A DNA stretch of 64,000 bases from Chromatium okenii (GCF_002958735.1 NZ_PPGH01000035.1:212001-276000); one strand, 5' to 3'. Shown: positions 1-10,222, counted from the stretch's first letter. The notes: a model not told the origin generated them from the letters alone. Made by a program: numbers and translations.

Positions 1-20
1 TCACGGAGTGACGGAAACGA

Positions 21-1337
21 ATGAAAATTTTGATTGCCGACGATGACGCGATGCAGCGCGAACTGCTGGCGGGATTTCTCGAAAAACAGGGTTATGCCGT
101 GTGCACTGCCGCTGATGGATTGAGGCGATGGCAGTGTTTCGTCAAGAACCCATCGCGCTGGCGCTGCTCGATCATCGAATGCCGGGCTTGACTGGCGATC
201 AAGTGCTGGCGCAGATGAAAGCCGAAAATCCGCTGCTGCGAGCGATGATGATGACGGCTTACGGCGCGGTGGACATGGCGGTCAAGGTGATGAAATTGGG
301 CGCGGATGATTTCATCGAAAAGCCGATTAACTTGACGCAACTGCTGGAAAAAATTGAACAAATCGCCCAAACGCGAGCAGTCGCCGAGGATGTCGCAGAG
401 TGACGGCAGCGGTCGAAACGGCGCGTTGCCGCTGGCGATCATCGGCGACAGTCCGGCGATGCGTGACACCTTGTCGCTGGTGCGGCGCGTTGCTGATAGT
501 CCGTGGAATGTGCTGATTCAGGGCGAAACCGGCACGGGTAAAGAGTTGATTGCACGGCTGATTCATCTGCTCAGTCCGGCAGCCGAGGCGCCGTTTATCG
601 AGGTGAACTGCGCGGCGATTCCCGAAAATCTGTTTGAAAGCGCGTTGTTTGGTCACGAAAAAGGCGCGTTTACCGGCGCGGAGCGTCAGCATCGCGGCTG
701 CTTCGAGCGGGCGAGCGGCGGCACGTTATTTCTCGACGAAGTGGGCGAATTGCCGCTGGCGCTGCAAGCCAAATTGCTGCGGGCGTTGCAGGAAAAACGC
801 ATCCATCGCGTCGGCGGCGAGCGCGAGATTGTCGTCAACGTGCGCGTGGTGGCTGCAACCAATCGGGATTTGCGGGCGCTGGCGGAAGCCGGCAGTTTCC
901 GCGAGATTTATTCTTTCGACTCAATGTGTTGGATATTGCGTGCCGCCGCTGCGTCGTCGCCGCGAGGACATTCCGGCGTTAATCGCGCATTTCATCGCTC
1001 GTGATGCGCGGCGTCCGCTTCAGCTCGCGCCGGACGCGCTGGATGCGCTGATTCGTTACGATTATCCGGGCAATGTGCGCGAGTTGGAACATCATTCAGC
1101 GCAGTTTGACGCTCACGCGGGGCAATCGGTGCAACCGAGCGATTTGCCTGCCGAAGTACGCCGTTCACCAGCGCCGAGCAAGGTTTGCTGCAAGAGCGTT
1201 TGGACACGTTAGAACGCGATTTACTGCGGGTGGCGTTGGAAAATGCGGAATGGATTCAAACTCGTGCTGCCGATCAACTCGGCATCAGCGAGCGGGTGCT
1301 GCGGTACAAAATGGGCAAATACGGATTGCGGCGTTAA
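21..1337 (+). CDS. NtrC-family sigma-54-dependent response regulator, frame broken at several places
   Basis: All three parts of an NtrC-type activator are present, in different frames. A receiver domain begins at ATG 21 (acidic DDD near residue 8, phospho-acceptor in LLDHRMPG, conserved MTAYG and EKP). A sigma-54 AAA+ domain follows (Walker [15 protein letters not shown] loop, Walker B LFLDEVGE). The end is a Fis-type helix-turn-helix ([20 protein letters not shown]) with TAA at 1335-1337. The family activates sigma-54 promoters when phosphorylated by a partner kinase, which may lie left of the window. Restoring one coding sequence needs about seven corrections, near 119, 400, 908, 940, 1093, 1127 and 1155. 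Most fit a missing base in a short run, for example GAG-GAT read as GAGAT, or ELENIIQRS with AAAA read as AA. I infer sequence error more than decay, but a pseudogene is possible. The target genes are unknown. Confidence 0.8.
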
Positions 1338-1365
1338 ACATTGGTCGTTATAGTCGCCCACGGTG

Positions 1366-1468
1366 ATCGTCGTCGGTCCCCTCGCAACGCGAAACCGTGA
1401 CCCGGTCAGGCCCGGAAGGGAGCAGCCGCAGCAGTTGAAGCGTGTGCCGGGGTGTGGCTGGCGACGAT
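1366..1468 (+). ncRNA. ffs: 4.5S signal recognition particle RNA (small bacterial type)
   Basis: The SRP domain IV signature GGTCAGGCCCGGAAGGGAGC is at about 1404-1423. It is followed by the distal strand with GTGTGCCGGGGTGTGGCTGG, as in E. coli ffs. The ends pair: ATCGTCG at 1366-1372 with CGACGAT at 1462-1468. A T run follows. The RNA binds Ffh and targets nascent membrane proteins to the translocon. The size, about 103 nt, matches the gammaproteobacterial short form. Confidence 0.93.
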
Positions 1469-1480
1469 TACCATTTTTTT
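1469..1480 (+). terminator. T-run terminator of ffs
   Basis: Seven T residues (1474-1480) directly follow the closing helix of the SRP RNA, so the RNA's own long hairpin can act as the terminator stem. Confidence 0.6.
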
Positions 1481-1542
1481 ATCTGCAAGTGTTTCATTTT
1501 CTGCACGTTTTATCGCCATTCCACCACCCATTTCAACACCGC

Positions 1543-1971
1543 TCAGGGCTGCGCCAACTGCAAACCATGCCGGTGATACCAAGCACGATCCAGCGACCAT
1601 TCCACTGATTTCACATCTGGCTCGGCCAGCATCAACGCAATCACATGACGTTCCTGTTGCTCGAAACGCGCACGAGCGGCTTCGACTGCTGGGTCTTGCG
1701 CTGTTTTCTCTTTTAAGCTGGGATCAAGCGTTTGCAAAAATGGCTCAAGCGGCATTTCTGAGGCATGAGGACTCGTCAGCGTCACAATCCCGTTAACAAA
1801 CAACACTGCCTTAAACTGATAGGGATAATTGATCAGCACCGGGTCTTGCTCCAGCAGCGTATTGAGCTGCCAAATGCGCGGAGCCAAATCACGATTCCAG
1901 GCTAATGAAACAATTAACAGCACTAACAGCACCGTTGAAATGAGCATCGCGTTACGGGTTAAACGATCCAT
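1543..1971 (-). CDS. Hypothetical single-pass membrane protein
   Basis: About 142 residues from the ATG at 1971. A longer in-frame start at 2043 exists but would overlap the divergent gene's upstream region. One hydrophobic segment lies near residues 10-25 (LISTVLLVLLIVSLAW); the rest is a soluble, charged domain rich in Glu and Arg that would face the periplasm. No family was recognised. It is divergent from the large coiled-coil protein gene at 2143, and the gap may hold promoters for both. No strong Shine-Dalgarno is visible. Confidence 0.55.
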   Translation of the reverse strand: MDRLTRNAMLISTVLLVLLIVSLAWNRDLAPRIWQLNTLLEQDPVLINYPYQFKAVLFVNGIVTLTSPHASEMPLEPFLQTLDPSLKEKTAQDPAVEAARARFEQQERHVIALMLAEPDVKSVEWSLDRAWYHRHGLQLAQP

Positions 1972-2142
1972 AGTGTTAACAACACCTGTGTTGTTGTGAG
2001 TTAGAAATGATGCCAGTCCGATATTTGTGACGTGCATCACCATCTGGAACGACTGACCACGCAGTGGTTCGTCAGTCTCTTATCGAAAGCATACAATTTC
2101 TACTTTATTCGCTGTCTGCTTTATTCCAGACCGCTCACAAGA

Positions 2143-4539
2143 ATGAGAAGTATTTTGCGCAAAGACCTGTGGTTGAAAATGCCGCGACTCGACTTTTTAC
2201 GTTTACGTCCTTACGGAGCGTCACTCGCAACTCCGGCTGTTCGCGTGTGGCTCGGCTTTGCCTGGGTCATCATCCTTTTGATGGCCAGCATCGAAGGCAT
2301 CGTGTGGGGACTGGTAAGCGCATCCATCGTGCCCGACGCGATCAGGTGGCTACAACCCATTGCTGGGTTGTTCATGTTTGCATTGATGTTTTCGGTGATT
2401 TGGATCGTCGATGCGTCATTGATTATGTCCGAACGCCCAACGTTACGTTCTCGCCGCTGGAATCCGTTTATTAACCAAGGCTTTGGCGCAGTATTTCGCT
2501 GGTTTTTTGGATTACTGCTGCGGGTTGCGATCGTCGCCGTATCGCTCTATGTCACTGCGCCGTTTCTCGGCAAATTGATTCGCGCTGACGACATCAGCAG
2601 TTATCACCAGCGCCAAGTAGAACAGTATTACGCCCAGCGCGATGCCATGTTGCAGACGCATGTCCGCGAACGCGCCGCGCAAATTGAGGCGTTGTATCGG
2701 GAACGCACCCAGCCGCTGGAAGCGGAAATTGGGCGCATCAATCAGGCGCTGGCGCTGGAACGTGATCGTCGTCTGCAAATGGAAACTGAATACGCGCCGG
2801 AGCTGGCAATCCTGCGGCAGGATTTGGTCGCAGTGCGGGAACGGCTCGGCAATGAAGTGATGGGGCGCAAGGGTCGCCCGGAAGGTCGCGGTCCCGAAGC
2901 GCGTAAATGGGAAATCAACGCCCAACAGATTGCGAGTGTGCTGACGGCGAAACAAGCTGAAGTAGATAACCGTTTAAGCGCCGTGATCGCGCAAATCAAA
3001 GCGTTGGAAGATTCGTTGGCGACTACTTCTGAACGTCTCAATCAACTTCGGCAGGAACAACAAACGCGGCTTGATCAGGCAACAGCAGAATTGAGGGCGC
3101 AGCAAGTAGAAGCCTTGCCGCCGCGTCTTACCTTCGCTGCTCGCTCCAAAATCCTCCACGCGCTGCGCCAAAGTCCAGATGAAAATGGCGTTCCGCATTT
3201 TGAAACCGTTGAAGGTTTTTCGCAGGCAGCACTCGGTGTGCTGTTTTTCGCGTTGATTGCGCTCAAACTGTTTGAACCAGCGGCAGTGAGCGCGTATTTC
3301 AGCGAAACGATGCAGTTGCAATATCGCAAATATCTGGTTGGCGGTTTGGCGGACATTCCCGGATTTGAGACGTGGCAAGATGCAGATCAACAGCTTAATC
3401 CGTTGGAATTTGTGCGTTTGTGGCAACTTTATGAAAAAGACCCTGCGGCGTTTTATGCGGCGCGACAAGCCTTTTTAGAAGTGCGCGAACCGTTATTAAA
3501 ATATCAAGCTGGTCAATCATTTGAGCAAGAATTACTCCAGTTGCGGCAGGAGAATTTGCAGCAAGAACATGAGTTTGTGAGTCGTCGCCGTGATCTGGAA
3601 CTCGCTGCCTATGATCAGGAATTGAGTCTGCGCACAGCGCAGTTAAAGGCGCAGTTGGATGAGCAAACGCGGGCGCAATTGGATCAGCGGCGCGTGGAGC
3701 TGGCCAGTGAATTGCACAAAGCGCGAGCAGATTGGGCGCGGCAGCGGGCGATTGAAGAAGAAACTCTGCTCCAGCAACGTGAAGCCTTTGAACAGGCGCA
3801 GGAAGTTGCTCGCAATGAATTGCGTGCACGTCTGCATGATATTGAACGGCTGCGCGAGCAAACTTTGACCGATGTGCAGCAAACTGAAGCAGAACGGCGG
3901 CAGACGCATTTGCAGCAGTTGAGCGAACAAGCGGCCAATCGTCGCCGCGAGGCTTTTCAAATTCGTTTGACCGGCATCCGTTTTGAGCTCAACCGCCTGC
4001 GCGGATTGGATGCGAAACAGAGCGCCGATTTGCGCAATTTGCGGCAATCTGGGCGCAAACTGGAAGAAGAAATGGCTACCGTGAGCCAGCATCTGGAAAC
4101 CGCCGAAGCTGCACAAACCACGCGCAATGTTGAAATTGAGCTGCTGAACCGTCGCCTCGCCGCTGCGAGTAAGGCAACAGCGAACACGCCAACGCGCATG
4201 AGTTTTTGGTTTGGACGCCGCGCCACCGATACGCAGTCAGTCAACGAATTGAAACGGGAGCTGAAAGCATTGCAAAAGCTCGCGCAGACTGAGGGCGAAC
4301 GATTGGTGCGCTGGCGCGATGAATCCCGACGCCTTGAAGTGCGCAAACTCGCGCATGACAGCAGCGTTGCTGAAATCGCAGCACGTCTGGATGCCACGCA
4401 AGACCGCATTTTGTTTTATGAAGAAAGTCTTGGTCGCCTATTGTGTGCTCAGGCAGAAACGGATTTTGAGACCGAATTGCGCGACATTATGGCAACGCCA
4501 GATGCCGATCAAAACGCCAATCCCGTTGAAACAACATGA
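2143..4539 (+). CDS. Large membrane protein with long coiled coils (DUF4407-like architecture)
   Basis: About 798 residues from ATG 2143; starts at 2032 and 2179 are also possible. Seen: two hydrophobic segments near the N-terminus (GFAWVIILLMASIEGIVWGL and the span ending FALMFSVIWIVDASL), a third after FRWFFGLLLRVAIVAVSLYV, then a long charged helical region. A fourth hydrophobic stretch (ALGVLFFALIALKLFEP) comes next, and then roughly 400 residues of almost unbroken coiled coil rich in Gln, Arg, Glu and Leu. This membrane/coil/membrane/coil order resembles DUF4407 proteins, whose function is unknown; that link is from memory of the architecture. It is followed after about 40 bp by two cyclic-di-GMP genes on the same strand, so it may be a scaffold or envelope component in that operon. 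Confidence 0.72.
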   Translation: MRSILRKDLWLKMPRLDFLRLRPYGASLATPAVRVWLGFAWVIILLMASIEGIVWGLVSASIVPDAIRWLQPIAGLFMFALMFSVIWIVDASLIMSERPTLRSRRWNPFINQGFGAVFRWFFGLLLRVAIVAVSLYVTAPFLGKLIRADDISSYHQRQVEQYYAQRDAMLQTHVRERAAQIEALYRERTQPLEAEIGRINQALALERDRRLQMETEYAPELAILRQDLVAVRERLGNEVMGRKGRPEGRGPEARKWEINAQQIASVLTAKQAEVDNRLSAVIAQIKALEDSLATTSERLNQLRQEQQTRLDQATAELRAQQVEALPPRLTFAARSKILHALRQSPDENGVPHFETVEGFSQAALGVLFFALIALKLFEPAAVSAYFSETMQLQYRKYLVGGLADIPGFETWQDADQQLNPLEFVRLWQLYEKDPAAFYAARQAFLEVREPLLKYQAGQSFEQELLQLRQENLQQEHEFVSRRRDLELAAYDQELSLRTAQLKAQLDEQTRAQLDQRRVELASELHKARADWARQRAIEEETLLQQREAFEQAQEVARNELRARLHDIERLREQTLTDVQQTEAERRQTHLQQLSEQAANRRREAFQIRLTGIRFELNRLRGLDAKQSADLRNLRQSGRKLEEEMATVSQHLETAEAAQTTRNVEIELLNRRLAAASKATANTPTRMSFWFGRRATDTQSVNELKRELKALQKLAQTEGERLVRWRDESRRLEVRKLAHDSSVAEIAARLDATQDRILFYEESLGRLLCAQAETDFETELRDIMATPDADQNANPVETT

Positions 4540-4576
4540 TTTTCCACCGCTGTTGACTCGCTAATGGTTGCAAATG

Positions 4577-5839
4577 ATGAGCGACTCCCAAGCGCAATTT
4601 ATTGAAGTCGATGCCCTGCGTGTTGGCATGTATATCTATCTTGATTTGGGTTGGATTGGCCATCCTTTTGCGCTTAACAACTTCAAAATTATCTCTGCCA
4701 GTCAAATCGAAACTATTCGTGGCTTGGGGGTGCAGCGCCTGCGCTGGTCGCCGGAACGCAGCGATTTAGAACTCCCGACACCGTCGCCGCCGTCCGCTGC
4801 TGAGATCGAAGCAGAAGCTAAAAGCGCCGCACTGGCAGATCACCGTCAACGTTTGCTGGATCAACGGGCAACGTTGCAGCATTGCGAACGCGAGTTTTCC
4901 AACGCCACCCAAACTTTTCGCCATCTGCTCAAACAGGTGCAGCATCAGCCCACTGTCGCCGGTGAGCTGGCGGAAGAAATGGTCAGCGGTTTGGTCGGCA
5001 ATCTGTTTGAGCAAAGCGAATCGTTCATCCGTTTGCTGTCTGAAAAAGCTGGCGAACATGCTTCATTGCATACCATCAATGTCACGGTGATTGCGTTATT
5101 GCTGGGCAAACGGCTGGGTTTGGATGCCACAGCACTCAAACCGCTGGGTTTGGGCGCTCTGCTGCACGACATTGGCAAAATAGCGTTGCCGGAGCGGTTG
5201 CGCTGGCGCGACAAAGGTTTGACTACTGCCGAACATCGCTTATTTCAGCAACATGCACTTTATGGGGCGGAAATGGCAACGCGCATGGGTTTAGATGACG
5301 CAGTGTGCGCAATCATTGCCCAGCATCACGAATACATGGATGGCAGTGGTTTTCCTGAGCAATTAGCCGGTGATGCGCTTTCACCAGCATCGCGGATTCT
5401 CAGTTTAGTGAATCATTACGATAATCTGTGTAATCCAACGAATCCGGTTACTGCGATGACACCGCATAAAGTGCTGGCGCTCATGTTTGCACACAATCAA
5501 CACAAATTTGATAGCAATTATCTTGGTGTATTTATTCGCATGATGGGAGTTTATCCACCCGGCTCACTGGTGTTATTAACTGATAATCGCTACGCGCTAG
5601 TCGTCTCAGTTAATTCAGCGCGTCCATTAAAACCTCGCGTGTTAATTTATGATCCGCAATTGCCCAGTGAAGATGCACTAATCGTTGATTTGGAAATGGA
5701 ATCTACATTAGGAATTCGTTTAAGTCTCAAACCGCTGCAATTACCACGAGCAGTATTTGATTATCTTTCACCTGGTCAACGTCTCTGCTATTTTTTTGAA
5801 CGCGCCCGCAATTTAGTTGATACGCAGGAGGTGCGATGA
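4577..5839 (+). CDS. HD-GYP-type cyclic-di-GMP phosphodiesterase with N-terminal DUF3391-like domain
   Basis: About 420 residues. The N-terminal part (IEVDALRVGMYIYLDLGW) is the DUF3391-like domain common in front of HD-GYP modules. A helical linker follows, then the catalytic HD domain with LLHDIGKIALPERL and HHEYMDGSGFP. The family's signature is HHExxDGxGYP; here Tyr is replaced by Phe, which is common in active members. HD-GYP enzymes hydrolyse cyclic di-GMP to pGpG or GMP with a bimetal centre. The stop overlaps the start of the GGDEF-EAL gene in ATGA, so the two are translationally coupled. ATG codons at 4568 and 4574 are alternative starts, and none has a clear ribosome site. Confidence 0.88.
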   Translation: MSDSQAQFIEVDALRVGMYIYLDLGWIGHPFALNNFKIISASQIETIRGLGVQRLRWSPERSDLELPTPSPPSAAEIEAEAKSAALADHRQRLLDQRATLQHCEREFSNATQTFRHLLKQVQHQPTVAGELAEEMVSGLVGNLFEQSESFIRLLSEKAGEHASLHTINVTVIALLLGKRLGLDATALKPLGLGALLHDIGKIALPERLRWRDKGLTTAEHRLFQQHALYGAEMATRMGLDDAVCAIIAQHHEYMDGSGFPEQLAGDALSPASRILSLVNHYDNLCNPTNPVTAMTPHKVLALMFAHNQHKFDSNYLGVFIRMMGVYPPGSLVLLTDNRYALVVSVNSARPLKPRVLIYDPQLPSEDALIVDLEMESTLGIRLSLKPLQLPRAVFDYLSPGQRLCYFFERARNLVDTQEVR

Positions 5840-8295
5840 ATCAGCCACATCATTCTGCAGTGCACAGCGAAACCCCAGACACAACTAACTGCATCGCATT
5901 GTGGCAAGGGTTGATTGAAAGCATGATTGAAGCAGTCTGGATTGTGGAGCCATTGGAATTGCGCGTGGTTGCAGCAAATCAGGTTGCCGAAGAATTGTTA
6001 GGCATTTCACGCACAGCATTAATTGGTTGTCCGGTCATTGATTTTGCGTTTACGCCAGAGGACGTATTTTTTTGGGAGGATGTCGCCGCCGGTCGCGCTG
6101 ATCATTTGTTATCAGAAACATTGTTATGCCGCGCTGATCACTCTTTAGTTACGGTGTTGCGGCGTGTCAGTCGGGCGCAGTGCGCTGATGGCGTGATGTT
6201 TTATGTCGTGACAGTAACCAACCAAAGCGAGCGCCGCGCAGTTGAAAATGAATTGGAAAAACTGGTTGCCGAGCTGCGGGCAACGTTGGAATCCACTGCG
6301 GATGGGATTCTTGTTACCGATTTGGATGGTGCAATTCGCGGTTTTAATCAAGGCTTTGCGGAGATGTGGAACCTCCCCAATAACCTGCTGACCGAACGCG
6401 ATGATGTTGGCGTGTACGGGTGGATGGCGCGGTCAGTGATTGACGCGAGCGCCTACGCTGGGCGCATGACCGCAATTAGCTGCGATCCCCTGCTGGAAGC
6501 CTCTGATGTCTTGATGTTGCGCTGTGGGCAAGTGCTGGAGCGCGTGACCTTGCCGCAATATGCGCGAGGCAGTCCAATTGGGCGGGTGTACTCATTTCGG
6601 AATATCACGCGGCGGCTCGCGGATGAAAAACGGCTGATGCTGGCAGCGCGGGTCTTTGAAGCCAGTTTGGATGCAATTGTGGTCACTGATCCCAGTTTTC
6701 GCATCGTCGCAGTTAATCCAGCCGGTGAACGAATGACCGGAACTACGGCGGCTGAACTCGCCGATCAACATTTATCCCAATCGCTGCCATTGTGGGTTGG
6801 TAATCGTCCGCATCACGCGATTGAAGACGCACTGCATCGCCATGGCTTTTGGCAAGGCGAAATTGTCCAACATAAAAAAAACGGCGCAGCATTTCCGTGT
6901 TTAGTTGCATTGGTGCGCGTACTAGATTCCAACGGCGCTCCTTTTCATTACGTTGCTTTTATTAAAGACTTATCAGAAGCAGTCGCCGCTCGGCAGCGTA
7001 TTGAACAACTTGCTTATACCGACGCGCTGACCGGTTTACCAAATCGTGTGCGTTTAACCGAACGCTTGGAATTTGCAATTAACCTCGCTCGCCGTGATCG
7101 CACCAATTTTGCCGTGTTATTTGTCGATCTCGACCGCTTCAAACAAATTAACGATTCGCTGGGACATGTATTCGGCGACCGCGTATTGATCGAAGTAGCA
7201 CAACGGCTGGTCGATTGTTTGCGCCAAGTAGATACGATTGCGCGACTTGGCGGTGATGAATTTGTATTGCTATTGCATGAGATTGACGCGCTGGGCGCAG
7301 AGCAAACTGCCCGTCGTCTGCTGGCAAGTATGACCACACCATTTATTATTGATGAAATGAAGTTTTCATTAACCTTTAGCATTGGTATTGCGCTCTATCC
7401 TGAAGATGGTGAAACGCTGGATGATTTAATTAAAAATGCCGACAGCGCGATGTATCACGTTAAAGAGCGTGGACGCGGTGATTTTCGTTTTTATCAGCGC
7501 CAGATGAATGTTGATTTATTAACCCGCATGAAAATTGATCACGCGATGCGTGAGGCGCTGGTACAGCAGCATTTTCGCCTTGCCTATCAACCGCAGGTGG
7601 ATTTACGCAGCGGCACGTTAATTGGCAGCGAGGCACTCATTCGCTGGAAAGATCAAGAGCTTGGGGAATTATCGCCCGGTCAATTTATTCCCATCGCTGA
7701 AGAAACTGGCTTTATTGTTGCGCTGGGCGATTGGGTATTGCGCGAAGCAATTCGTCAAGCCGAAAGCTGGCAGGCCTTGGGAATTGATTTAACGATGTCA
7801 GTCAATGTCTCAGCAGTGCAATTTCAGCAAAGCAATTTTGTAGAATCAGTGGCGCAATTATTAGCTGAAAGCAGTTTAGCGCCGGGGCGTTTAGAATTGG
7901 AATTAACCGAATCTATTCTCGTGCAAAATGTCGATGAAGCATTGATTCGTCTTGATGCGCTGGTTAATCTTGGAGTGCAATTGGCCATTGATGATTTTGG
8001 CACGGGTTATTCAAGTTTGGCCTACCTCAAACGTTTTCCAATTCACCGCTTGAAAATTGATCAATCCTTTGTACGTGATATTCCTGATGATGACAGCGAT
8101 ACGGCAATTGCTACAGCGGTGATTAATTTGGCGCATTCTCTGCGTTTGCGTGTCATCGCTGAAGGAGTGGAAAACGATGTGCAACGACAATTTCTTCTTG
8201 AAGCAGGTTGTGATGAATTTCAGGGTTATTTATGCGCTCCAGCACTTACCCCTGCTGATTTTATCGCATTATTTCAACGAATCAATCTGGCTTAA
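5836..8295 (+). CDS. PAS-PAS-PAS-GGDEF-EAL cyclic-di-GMP signalling protein
   Basis: 819 residues. Three PAS-like regions lie at roughly residues 20-130, 145-260 and 265-385. A GGDEF domain (about 390-555) has an intact GGDEF motif and an RxxD inhibitory site (RQVD) five residues before it. An EAL domain (about 565-815) has SEALIRW and the lobe signature DDFGTGYSSLAYLKRFP with downstream KIDQSFV. Both diguanylate cyclase and phosphodiesterase activities are therefore possible in one cytoplasmic sensor protein; no transmembrane segment is seen. A strong AGGAGG precedes the ATG inside the end of the HD-GYP gene (4-base overlap). Making and degrading enzymes in one coupled transcript suggests local control of the second messenger. 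Confidence 0.92.
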   Translation: MNQPHHSAVHSETPDTTNCIALWQGLIESMIEAVWIVEPLELRVVAANQVAEELLGISRTALIGCPVIDFAFTPEDVFFWEDVAAGRADHLLSETLLCRADHSLVTVLRRVSRAQCADGVMFYVVTVTNQSERRAVENELEKLVAELRATLESTADGILVTDLDGAIRGFNQGFAEMWNLPNNLLTERDDVGVYGWMARSVIDASAYAGRMTAISCDPLLEASDVLMLRCGQVLERVTLPQYARGSPIGRVYSFRNITRRLADEKRLMLAARVFEASLDAIVVTDPSFRIVAVNPAGERMTGTTAAELADQHLSQSLPLWVGNRPHHAIEDALHRHGFWQGEIVQHKKNGAAFPCLVALVRVLDSNGAPFHYVAFIKDLSEAVAARQRIEQLAYTDALTGLPNRVRLTERLEFAINLARRDRTNFAVLFVDLDRFKQINDSLGHVFGDRVLIEVAQRLVDCLRQVDTIARLGGDEFVLLLHEIDALGAEQTARRLLASMTTPFIIDEMKFSLTFSIGIALYPEDGETLDDLIKNADSAMYHVKERGRGDFRFYQRQMNVDLLTRMKIDHAMREALVQQHFRLAYQPQVDLRSGTLIGSEALIRWKDQELGELSPGQFIPIAEETGFIVALGDWVLREAIRQAESWQALGIDLTMSVNVSAVQFQQSNFVESVAQLLAESSLAPGRLELELTESILVQNVDEALIRLDALVNLGVQLAIDDFGTGYSSLAYLKRFPIHRLKIDQSFVRDIPDDDSDTAIATAVINLAHSLRLRVIAEGVENDVQRQFLLEAGCDEFQGYLCAPALTPADFIALFQRINLA

Positions 8296-8364
8296 AAGCA
8301 GGGATTTTTAAACCGTTTTCAGCGTTGTATTTTCACAGCAGCATTATCTTTTTATTCAGTAAAG

Positions 8365-8928
8365 GTGACGACATTGAACACTTCAAAGCGCAAACAAATA
8401 GAACGGATCACGCAAATGTTTTGGCTCAAACAAGCCAGCGGTGGTGTGGTTTTTGCAGTGATGACGCTGCTGTCTATTCTGTTAGCGCATTGGCTACATC
8501 AAGAAACCAATGACAATCCTAATCCCAATCCAGTGGCGTATTTAGGCGCATCTGGAGTGATGCAGGTGGTATTGCGTCCGAATGATGTTAATCAATACGT
8601 CACTGGCGGGCGAATTAATGGCGAACCCGTGGAGTTTTTAGTTGATACCGGTTCAGTCGATGTGGCGTTGCCGTATGCGCTGGCGCAGCGATTAAAACTG
8701 CAATTGACGCCGGGCGGAATGAGTATGACCGGCAATGGCGATGTCCCGACGTGGTCAGCATGGCTTGATCAAGTCGAAGTTGGTGGATTGGTCGCCTCGC
8801 AAATTAAGGCGACGATATTGCCGAACATGCAGAGCGAACGGGTGTTACTCGGCATGTCTTATCTCAAATACATGGAATTGTTATTAGCCAATGGTCAATT
8901 GACATTGCGCCCGGCTAATTTTCAGTAG
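8365..8928 (+). CDS. Membrane-anchored retropepsin-like aspartic protease (TIGR02281-like)
   Basis: About 187 residues from a GTG start at 8365; TTG 8374 (with AAGGTG ahead) and ATG 8416 are alternatives. One membrane segment (VVFAVMTLLSILLAHWL) is followed by a periplasmic domain with the catalytic motif VEFLVDTGSVDVALP, where DTG is the aspartic protease signature, and a later LLGMSYLKYMELL. This matches the clan AA, retroviral-like protease family of proteobacteria, which works as a dimer and whose substrates are mostly unknown. It lies downstream of the cyclic-di-GMP operon, with about 70 bp between, and converges on the DUF3422 gene, overlapping it by 14 bp. Confidence 0.85.
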   Translation: MTTLNTSKRKQIERITQMFWLKQASGGVVFAVMTLLSILLAHWLHQETNDNPNPNPVAYLGASGVMQVVLRPNDVNQYVTGGRINGEPVEFLVDTGSVDVALPYALAQRLKLQLTPGGMSMTGNGDVPTWSAWLDQVEVGGLVASQIKATILPNMQSERVLLGMSYLKYMELLLANGQLTLRPANFQ

Positions 8929-10222
8929 CGTCTTCATTTTCTAATAGCCGTTCTTTCATGCGCCGAATGCCCAGCCATGCCACAAGGACAATGAGCGGCG
9001 CAGCAAGCCCAGTCACGTAAGTGGCATGAATGAGCCAGCCGTGCGCTTCTAATCCTTTGAGTAAATAACCGACTAAACCCACGCCGTAATAACCAATGGC
9101 AATCACCGATAATCCTTCGACAGTTTCCTGTAACCGCAATTGCAATTGTGCTCGCCGATCCATTGATTCTAATAGACTGCGGTTTTGTTCTTGTAATCGC
9201 ACTTCTACTCGCGCTCGCAGCAGACTCGTTAATCGCGCAGCGCGTTCGGCTAAATCCTGTTGACGTTTAGAAGTTGAATTGCAAGTGGCAATTGCTGGCG
9301 CAAGTCGTGCATCCAGAAATTCAGTGAACGTTTGCAAACCTTCAATTCGACGTTGACGCAATTGATCGAGACGTTGCACGACCACGCCATAATAAGCGCG
9401 AGACGCTTCAAAACGAGAACTGGTGCGTGCTGCAACTGCTTCAATTTCCGCCGCCAGTGCAGTTAATTCCGCCAGCAATTCAGCATCGGGAACGCCGCGC
9501 CCCAATTCAGCATCAGTCATTCGCGCTGCAACGTTTACTAAACGCCGATCTGCATTGCTCAGACACAGATTTACTTCTCGCGCTTCTGGTAAACCGAGAA
9601 TTGCCATTGCGCGATACGCATTAATTTCTAAAAAACGTTTTACTAATCGTCCGGCTTGATTGGAAGATAAACCCTGATCGCGCAATAAAATACGGGACAC
9701 TCCATCGACATCAATACGCAAATCCGACCACGCTCGCGCTATTCCGCCAACGACTTCCGAGCCAATTAGTGCATTGCCTGCGAATAAAGTGCTCAATTCT
9801 TCAGTACTGCGTTCGGGCATCGTGGGCGCATCCAATGCTAGCGCGACGACCGTGACCACCTCGCCGGGCAATTCGCGCAGCCAGTCTTCGGGCAATTCAG
9901 AAAGCACTGTTGAATCAAACGGATGATCATATTCGCCCTGCTTGCTAAAGGTATAGGTAACGAATTCAGTATGGCGTTCCCAGCGCATTTGAATGTCGCC
10001 AAGCATGGCAAAATAATGTTGCTCCACCATTTCCGGTTGCGGCACACCGTAATGTTCCAGCAATTTGAATAGGTGTTTGAGATTGCGTCCGCTACCTTTT
10101 TCACCGCAAATCGTCGCAATATGTGACACTCGCGCTGGCGCTTGCAATGGTTCATAAGTGCGTGCATGTAATTCTGCAACACCTTGATAACGTAAAGGAT
10201 GTTCTTTAAAAGGCAGTGCCAT
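8915..10222 (-). CDS. DUF3422 family membrane protein
   Basis: 435 residues starting FKEHPLRYQGVAELHARTYE after a short N-terminus. This opening, and the sequence SHIATICGEKGSGRNLKHL, are characteristic of DUF3422 (COG4949) proteins. The C-terminal 80 residues hold two hydrophobic segments (VIAIGYYGVGLVGYLLKGL and the span around TYVTGLAAPLIVLVAWLGI), so the protein should be anchored in the inner membrane with a large soluble N-terminal domain and a coiled-coil stretch before the membrane part. The function of the family is not known. Start ATG 10222 gives the family's normal beginning. Confidence 0.85.
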   Translation of the reverse strand: MALPFKEHPLRYQGVAELHARTYEPLQAPARVSHIATICGEKGSGRNLKHLFKLLEHYGVPQPEMVEQHYFAMLGDIQMRWERHTEFVTYTFSKQGEYDHPFDSTVLSELPEDWLRELPGEVVTVVALALDAPTMPERSTEELSTLFAGNALIGSEVVGGIARAWSDLRIDVDGVSRILLRDQGLSSNQAGRLVKRFLEINAYRAMAILGLPEAREVNLCLSNADRRLVNVAARMTDAELGRGVPDAELLAELTALAAEIEAVAARTSSRFEASRAYYGVVVQRLDQLRQRRIEGLQTFTEFLDARLAPAIATCNSTSKRQQDLAERAARLTSLLRARVEVRLQEQNRSLLESMDRRAQLQLRLQETVEGLSVIAIGYYGVGLVGYLLKGLEAHGWLIHATYVTGLAAPLIVLVAWLGIRRMKERLLENEDATEN

